Origin: Chersky-840 sp035532735
Lineage (GTDB): Bacteria; Actinomycetota; Acidimicrobiia; Acidimicrobiales; UBA8190
Assembly (NCBI GenBank): GCA_035532735.1
Contig: DATKQM010000014.1
Coordinates: 1 to 64,000, forward strand
DNA: 64,000 bases
Reading direction: 5' to 3'
Each line of letters starts with the position of its first letter. Position 1 is the first letter of the stretch. The notes under the pieces were generated by a model, which searched no databases, was not told the DNA's origin, and saw nothing but the letters and a program-made list of their open reading frames with translations. The position numbers were made by a program, and so were the translations under genes. Positions 60,181 through 64,000 of the stretch are shown here, in pieces.

Positions 60181-61083
60181 GTGGCTGGGTACCTCGAGAA
60201 CAAGGCGATCGTGATCACCGGTGGAGGCGGCGGCATCGGCCGGGCCTGTGCCCTGGCCTGCGCGGCCGAGGGCGCCAAGGTGGTGGTGGCCGACATCGGG
60301 GTGGGCCTCGCCGGGGAGGACCCCACCTCCGAGGTGGCCGAATCGGTGGTGAAGGAGATCGAGACCGGGGGAGGCGAGGCCGTGGCCGTGGCCCAGGACG
60401 TCTCCACCATGGCGGGGGGCGAGGCCATCGTGAACACCGCCGTGGAACGGTGGGGTCGGATCGACGGTGTGGTGGCGGTGGCCGGGATCCTCCGGGAGCG
60501 GATGCTCTTCAACATGTCCGAGGACGAGTTCGACGCCGTCATCGCCACCCACCTGAAGGGCCACTTCACCGTCTTCCGCCACGCCGCCGCGGTCATGCGG
60601 AAGCAGGAGTCGGGCTCGCTCGTCGGCTTCACCTCGGGCGCCTTCGCCGGCTCGGTGGCCCAGGCCAACTACTCCGCCGCCAAGGGCGGGATCGTCTCGC
60701 TGGTCCGTTCGGCCGCGGTGGGACTCCACCGCTACGGCGTCCGTGCCAACGCCGTGGCGCCGGTGGCCCGGACCCGGATGTCGGCGAACGTCCCCATGGA
60801 GCTGGCCGAGATGGGCGAGCCCGAGGACGTCGCCCCCCTCGTCGTCTATCTCTTGTCGGACGCCGCCAAGGACGTGACGGGCCAGGTCTACACGGCCGTG
60901 GGCGGACGGATCGCGGTCTGGAATCAGCCCGTCGAGGTCCGGGAGATGCGGACCGACGGTCGGTGGACCCCCGAGCTCATCGCCTCGCGCTTCGACGAGG
61001 TGGGCCAGGAGCGGATGGGGCTGATCGACCGGCTCGACCAGATCCGCCAGGCGGCCGCCTCGGGCGACAAGCCCAACGCCTGA
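60181..61083 (+). CDS. SDR-family NAD(P)-dependent oxidoreductase
   Basis: 300 residues. Cofactor motif is VITGGGGGIGRACALACAAE; NNAG-equivalent VAGILRERML; catalytic Ser in VGFTSGAFAG and YxxxK in ANYSAAKGGIVSLVRSAAVG. The Gly-rich insert GVGLAGEDPTSEVAES and the C-terminal extension (WTPELIASRFDEV) resemble the larger SDRs related to peroxisomal multifunctional 17-beta-hydroxysteroid dehydrogenase and to KstR-regulated mycobacterial SDRs. It probably oxidises a 3-hydroxyacyl-CoA or steroid hydroxyl. The GTG follows GGGAG at a rather long distance. The F420-type oxidoreductase gene follows on the same strand after 74 bp. Confidence 0.9.
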   Translation: MAGYLENKAIVITGGGGGIGRACALACAAEGAKVVVADIGVGLAGEDPTSEVAESVVKEIETGGGEAVAVAQDVSTMAGGEAIVNTAVERWGRIDGVVAVAGILRERMLFNMSEDEFDAVIATHLKGHFTVFRHAAAVMRKQESGSLVGFTSGAFAGSVAQANYSAAKGGIVSLVRSAAVGLHRYGVRANAVAPVARTRMSANVPMELAEMGEPEDVAPLVVYLLSDAAKDVTGQVYTAVGGRIAVWNQPVEVREMRTDGRWTPELIASRFDEVGQERMGLIDRLDQIRQAAASGDKPNA

Positions 61084-61157
61084 ACCTCCACCCCACTCCA
61101 CCCCACCCCATCGACGTCGGCACCATCACCGACCCTCATCCGAAGACCGAGGACCCC

Positions 61158-62036
61158 ATGCGTTTCTCCTACGCCGAGTCGATGACCGACCCGACCTTCT
61201 ACGGGCCCCTGGCCCGGGCGGCCGAAGACGCCGGCTACGACACCTTCGTCGTCCCCGATTCCATCGCCTACCCCTTCGAGTCCGACACCACCTATCCCTT
61301 CAACCCCGACGGGTCACGGGAGTTCCTCGAGGACAAGCCCTTCATCGAGCCCTTCTCCCTCATCCCGGCCCTGGGGGCGGTGACCACGACGCTTCGGTTC
61401 GTGACCTTCGTGGTGAAGCTTCCCATCCGCCATCCCGTCATGGTGGCCAAGCAGGCCGCCTCGGTGGCCGTCCTCACCGGTGACCGGTTCCTCTTCGGGG
61501 TGGGGACATCCCCCTGGCCCGAGGACTACGACCTCCTCGACGTCCCCTGGGCCCGCCGGGGCAAGCGGATGGACGAATCCATCGAGGTCATCCGGGGACT
61601 CACTGCGGGTGGGTTCTTCGAGTACCACGGCCAGGTCTTCGACGTCCCCTCGGTGAAGATGTCCCCGTCCCCCGCCAAACCGGTCCCGATCCTCATCGGT
61701 GGTCACGGCGAGGCCGCCCTCCGTCGGGCCGCGGTCATGGGCGACGGCTGGATGCACGGCGGTGGCGACCCGGCCGACCTCCCGGGGTTGTTGGCCCGGC
61801 TGGCCGAGCTCCGCGCCGAGGCCGGCCGCGAGCACGCGCCCTTCGAGACCCATGTCATCTCGATGGACGCCTTCTCTGTCGACGGGGTCCGTCGCCTCGA
61901 GGAACAAGGTGTCACCGACGTCATCGTCGGATTTCGCTGGCCCTATGTGGTGGGACCGGACATCGAGCCCCTCCAGGACAAGATCGATAACCTTCGCCGC
62001 TTCGCCGACGCCGTGATCACCGAGGTGAAGGCCTAG
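61158..62036 (+). CDS. LLM-class F420-type oxidoreductase
   Basis: 292 residues of the luciferase-like TIM-barrel family. MRFSYAESMTDPTFYGPLAR, then LRFVTFVVKLPIRHPVMVAK (cofactor pocket, with the typical PxRxPxxxAK pattern), RFLFGVGTSPWPEDYDLLDV, VPILIGGHGEAALRRAAVMG and DGWMHG. Actinobacterial members of this branch use reduced F420 and not FMN. A comparable gene (Rv3520c) is in the mycobacterial KstR regulon, in keeping with the neighbouring synthetase, SDR and KSI-like genes. GAGGA lies five bases before the ATG at 61158. Confidence 0.88.
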   Translation: MRFSYAESMTDPTFYGPLARAAEDAGYDTFVVPDSIAYPFESDTTYPFNPDGSREFLEDKPFIEPFSLIPALGAVTTTLRFVTFVVKLPIRHPVMVAKQAASVAVLTGDRFLFGVGTSPWPEDYDLLDVPWARRGKRMDESIEVIRGLTAGGFFEYHGQVFDVPSVKMSPSPAKPVPILIGGHGEAALRRAAVMGDGWMHGGGDPADLPGLLARLAELRAEAGREHAPFETHVISMDAFSVDGVRRLEEQGVTDVIVGFRWPYVVGPDIEPLQDKIDNLRRFADAVITEVKA

Positions 62037-62065
62037 TTTCCGGGTCGGAGTCAGGGGGCGACACG

Positions 62066-62464
62066 ATGGGCGCAGCGTTCGAGATGTCGAAGAAGTCGAT
62101 GGCGATGTCCGAAGCCAAGGACCGCGAGGGATGGCTGGAGCTCTTCGCCGACGACGCCGTGGTCGAGGACCCCGTGGGGCCCTCCTTCGTGGACGCCGAG
62201 GGCAAGGGCCAACGGGGCAAAGAGGCCATCACCGCCTTCTACGACAACGTGGTCTCGCAGTCCGAGAGCCTGAAGTTCACCATCCGCCAGACCATCGAAT
62301 GCGGTGACGAGGTGATCAACATCGGCGAGCTCCGGATCACCCTCCCCGGGAACCAGGTCGCGGTCGTCCCGATCGCCAACATCTACAAGGTGAACGCCGA
62401 GGGGAAGCTGGCTTCCCTCCGTTCGTTCTGGGAGCAGGACAACCTGAGTTTCACCGCCGGCTGA
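62066..62464 (+). CDS. ketosteroid-isomerase-like (NTF2-fold) protein
   Basis: 132 residues. The cone-shaped NTF2/SnoaL fold is plain: a helical start, FADDAVVEDPVGPSF near 29-43, GKEAITAFYDNVV and a C-terminal VVPIANIYKVNAEGKLASLR followed by FWEQDNLSF. EDPVG contains the Asp equivalent to the catalytic base of delta5-3-ketosteroid isomerase. The oxyanion-hole partners are not conserved: the early Tyr is absent, and the later Asp (APIDHF in the classical enzyme) is Ala-Asn here. It may therefore isomerise by another arrangement, or have a different substrate. Close spacing (29 bp) to the F420-type gene suggests an operon, and GGGGGCG precedes the ATG. Confidence 0.8.
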   Translation: MGAAFEMSKKSMAMSEAKDREGWLELFADDAVVEDPVGPSFVDAEGKGQRGKEAITAFYDNVVSQSESLKFTIRQTIECGDEVINIGELRITLPGNQVAVVPIANIYKVNAEGKLASLRSFWEQDNLSFTAG

Positions 62465-62542
62465 CCGCGGCTGTCGGGGGTCGTTCTTCACTCTTCTCAC
62501 CGAAAAGTGCAAGGAATCGGCCCCGATCGGCGTGTTAAAGAC

Positions 62543-63139
62543 ATGCACGCCGATGTGGCCCGCCTCTGGGTGGGGGAGCCCGGGACGGGATTCGGCTGGG
62601 ACGACGGGGGTGGCGTGGCTGCTGCGGATGTCCCGGGGGCCGGAGCCGGAGCCTTCGATCCCTCTCGGTCGGCGGTCTTCGACGACTTCTATCGGGCTCA
62701 TTACGAGTCACTCGTCCGGCTGGGGTTTCTCCTGACCTTCTCCGAGGACGTGGCCCGGGACCTCGTCCACGACGTCTTCGTCCGGGTCTACCGACGTTTC
62801 GACGGGCTCGACGACCCCCTCCCGTACCTCCGGCGGAGTGTGGTCAACGCCAGTCGGTCCTGGCACCGGCGCCGCCGTTTGGAGCGGTCCCGGTCCGGCG
62901 CGGCGGAGCCCGTCGGTGACGTCACTCTCGAAGCCGACGAGCTCTTCGACGTCTTGGCCCGCTTGCCCACCCGACAGCGCGCCGCCATCGTCCTCCGGTT
63001 CTACGAGCAGATGACTGACAACGAGATCGCCGCGCTGTTGCACTGCCGACCGGGCACCGTGGCATCACTGGTCCACCGCGGCTGCGCCCGGTTGCGCGGT
63101 GCCATCGCCGAAGGGGAGAACGAGGGGGAGGGGCCATGA
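62543..63139 (+). CDS. ECF-type sigma-70 family factor
   Basis: About 198 residues. Region 2 is FYRAHYESLVRLGFLLTFSE, then DVARDLVHDVFVRVYRRFDG and LPYLRRSVVNASRSWHRRRR. Region 4 is LARLPTRQRAAIVLRFYEQM, then TDNEIAALLHCRPGTVASLV. It is preceded by a Gly/Ala-rich N-terminal stretch of about 50 residues. It belongs to the actinobacterial SigE-like ECF group. It overlaps the membrane-protein gene by ATGA, the usual sign of a sigma/regulator pair. The start may be ATG at 62543 or GTG at 62507; neither has a strong ribosome binding site. The window's other ECF gene (12053-12555) has the same arrangement. Confidence 0.85.
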   Translation: MHADVARLWVGEPGTGFGWDDGGGVAAADVPGAGAGAFDPSRSAVFDDFYRAHYESLVRLGFLLTFSEDVARDLVHDVFVRVYRRFDGLDDPLPYLRRSVVNASRSWHRRRRLERSRSGAAEPVGDVTLEADELFDVLARLPTRQRAAIVLRFYEQMTDNEIAALLHCRPGTVASLVHRGCARLRGAIAEGENEGEGP

Positions 63140-64000
63140 CCGACACGCCTCGCGGAGGCTTCGAGGACCGTCTCCGGGCCGCCCTCACCGCCCGGGCCGG
63201 GTCGGTGTCCGCACCCCCTGACGAGCCCGGTATGGCGGCTGTGGCGGCGCGTGCCCGGCTCCGCCACAGCCGACGCCGATGGGAGGCCGCGACATTGGGG
63301 GTGGCGGTGGTGATGGCAGTCGGCCTGAGCGTGGCGGTCACCTCGGGCGGTGCCGGCCCACGGGAGACCGCGAGCCAGGCCGGGGCGCGGTCCGGGCCCG
63401 GTGCTCCGGGCCGTCACCACCTGGACCGGCACGACGGGGTCCTCCTCCTGCCCTTGTCCGGCACGGTCAGCGCCTCGAGCCCCGGCGCCAGGTCGTCGTT
63501 CGGGGTCCTCGGACCGGCAGCCCCCGGTGCCACCGGCGCCGCCCAGACAACCGAGACGACAACGGCCAGCGCGGCGGTGCCCGACGCGGCCAGCCCCCCG
63601 CCGACGACCGTCCCTGGCGCGGCGTCGGGGAACACCGCGTCGTCGAACACCGCGTCGTCGAACGCCGGGTCGTCGAACGCCGGGTCGTCGGACGCCGGGT
63701 CGTCGAGCACGGCGTCGGGGAACACGGCGGGGCCCATCGACGTGGCCCCGTCGTCGTCGACGCCACTGCAACGTCTCTACGGTCACACCTCGGCCGACGG
63801 GGTCCAGATGACCCTCTTCGACCAACCTGCCGGAAACAGTGCCGGAAAGAGTGCCGGAAACAGTGCCGGAAACAGTGCCGGTGCGGATGACGCAGGGTGT
63901 CTCACCACCACCCAGCTCACCGTCGAGATCTCCGACACCGAGGCGGTGGGCAGGGCTACCGAGCCCTTGTTCAAAGGGGCCGCCGGCGCGCTGGTCGATG
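63136..64000 (+). CDS. single-pass membrane protein, partner of ECF sigma (partial)
   Basis: The frame is open to the window edge, 288 codons seen. Residues 1-54 are cytoplasmic and charged (GGFEDRLRAALTARAGSVSA, ARARLRHSRRRWE). One membrane helix lies at about 55-75 (ATLGVAVVMAVGLSVAVTSG). The rest is extracellular, mostly a long Ala/Ser/Thr/Pro-rich stalk containing SSNTA and AGNS repeats. A folded part begins near residue 220 (PLQRLYGHTSADGVQMTLFD) and has a Cys in AGCLTTTQLTVE. The layout equals that of the putative anti-sigma partner at 10408-12060, so sensing outside and sigma control inside is a fair inference. GGGGGAGGGGCC precedes the ATG. Confidence 0.8.
   Translation, partial: MTDTPRGGFEDRLRAALTARAGSVSAPPDEPGMAAVAARARLRHSRRRWEAATLGVAVVMAVGLSVAVTSGGAGPRETASQAGARSGPGAPGRHHLDRHDGVLLLPLSGTVSASSPGARSSFGVLGPAAPGATGAAQTTETTTASAAVPDAASPPPTTVPGAASGNTASSNTASSNAGSSNAGSSDAGSSSTASGNTAGPIDVAPSSSTPLQRLYGHTSADGVQMTLFDQPAGNSAGKSAGNSAGNSAGADDAGCLTTTQLTVEISDTEAVGRATEPLFKGAAGALVD
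63614..63876 (+). repeat. 15-bp and 12-bp in-frame repeats in the stalk of the membrane protein
   Basis: About seven units of the form TCGTCGAACACCGCG with variants (63614-63725) encode SSNTA/SSNAG, and four units of GCCGGAAACAGT (63829-63876) encode AGNS. The first unit type resembles the SSNTA repeat in the second histidine kinase near 57810-57857. Confidence 0.9.

Overview
The window is GC-rich bacterial DNA that reads like an actinobacterium, most likely a member of the Acidimicrobiia or a near relative. This is inferred from gene content: an F420-type luciferase-like oxidoreductase, steroid/acyl-CoA genes with KstR-like operators, a dormancy-type cluster with DosR-like boxes, secreted proteins built from FGSMGG-type repeats, and many GTG starts with promoter -10 elements only a few bases upstream. 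No 16S gene or other direct taxonomic marker is present, so the placement is provisional.

Left part (1-13.4 kb): a gene-poor, eroded region. It has scattered intact genes: two DinB-type proteins, an isochorismatase-like hydrolase, lipoproteins, small membrane proteins, a GNAT-AAA+ fusion and an antitoxin. Between them lie remnants: a truncated PIN toxin, an integrase N-terminus, a frameshifted ECF sigma factor beside its membrane partner, three copies of a dispersed repeat (two of which end in the C-terminus of an acyl-CoA dehydrogenase), and a separate 190-bp direct duplication.

13.4-23.5 kb: a group resembling part of the mycobacterial dormancy (DosR) regulon. It holds a zinc alcohol dehydrogenase, a beta-phosphoglucomutase-type HAD enzyme, a PNPOx-like flavoprotein, a GH65 glycoside phosphorylase with an extra N-terminal domain, and a tandem universal stress protein. 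The last three overlap in one operon. The same 15-bp DosR-like sequence precedes the dehydrogenase and this operon. Decayed MFS, SulP/STAS and Mg2+ P-type ATPase genes lie between and after them. An MFS exporter and a divergent GntR regulator flank a (GCGGT)17 array.

23.5-45.7 kb: carbohydrate and sugar-acid catabolism plus transport. It includes an NHL-repeat secreted protein, two GH4 enzymes, NagB, a five-bladed-propeller-like lipoprotein, an esterase, and a chain of overlapping genes (3-hydroxyisobutyrate-dehydrogenase family, class I aldolase, FGGY kinase) followed by a LarA-type racemase. A branched-chain-amino-acid-type ABC importer here has an unusual architecture: LivH and LivM are fused, and the LivF-type ATPase is fused to a complete MFS transporter.

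45.7-64 kb: lipid/steroid-type acyl-CoA metabolism: thiolase, crotonase, two PaaI-like thioesterases, acyl-CoA synthetase, SDR, F420-type oxidoreductase and a ketosteroid-isomerase-like protein. Three KstR-like palindromes sit at the promoters of the thiolase, the crotonase and the divergent synthetase/SDR pair. Among them lie a secreted beta-propeller protein, a truncated FtsX-like permease and two overlapping paralogous hybrid histidine kinases. The window ends in an ECF sigma factor with a membrane partner that runs off the edge. A further theme is the density of unrelated short tandem repeats: in genes their periods are multiples of three, while in intergenic DNA they are often not.
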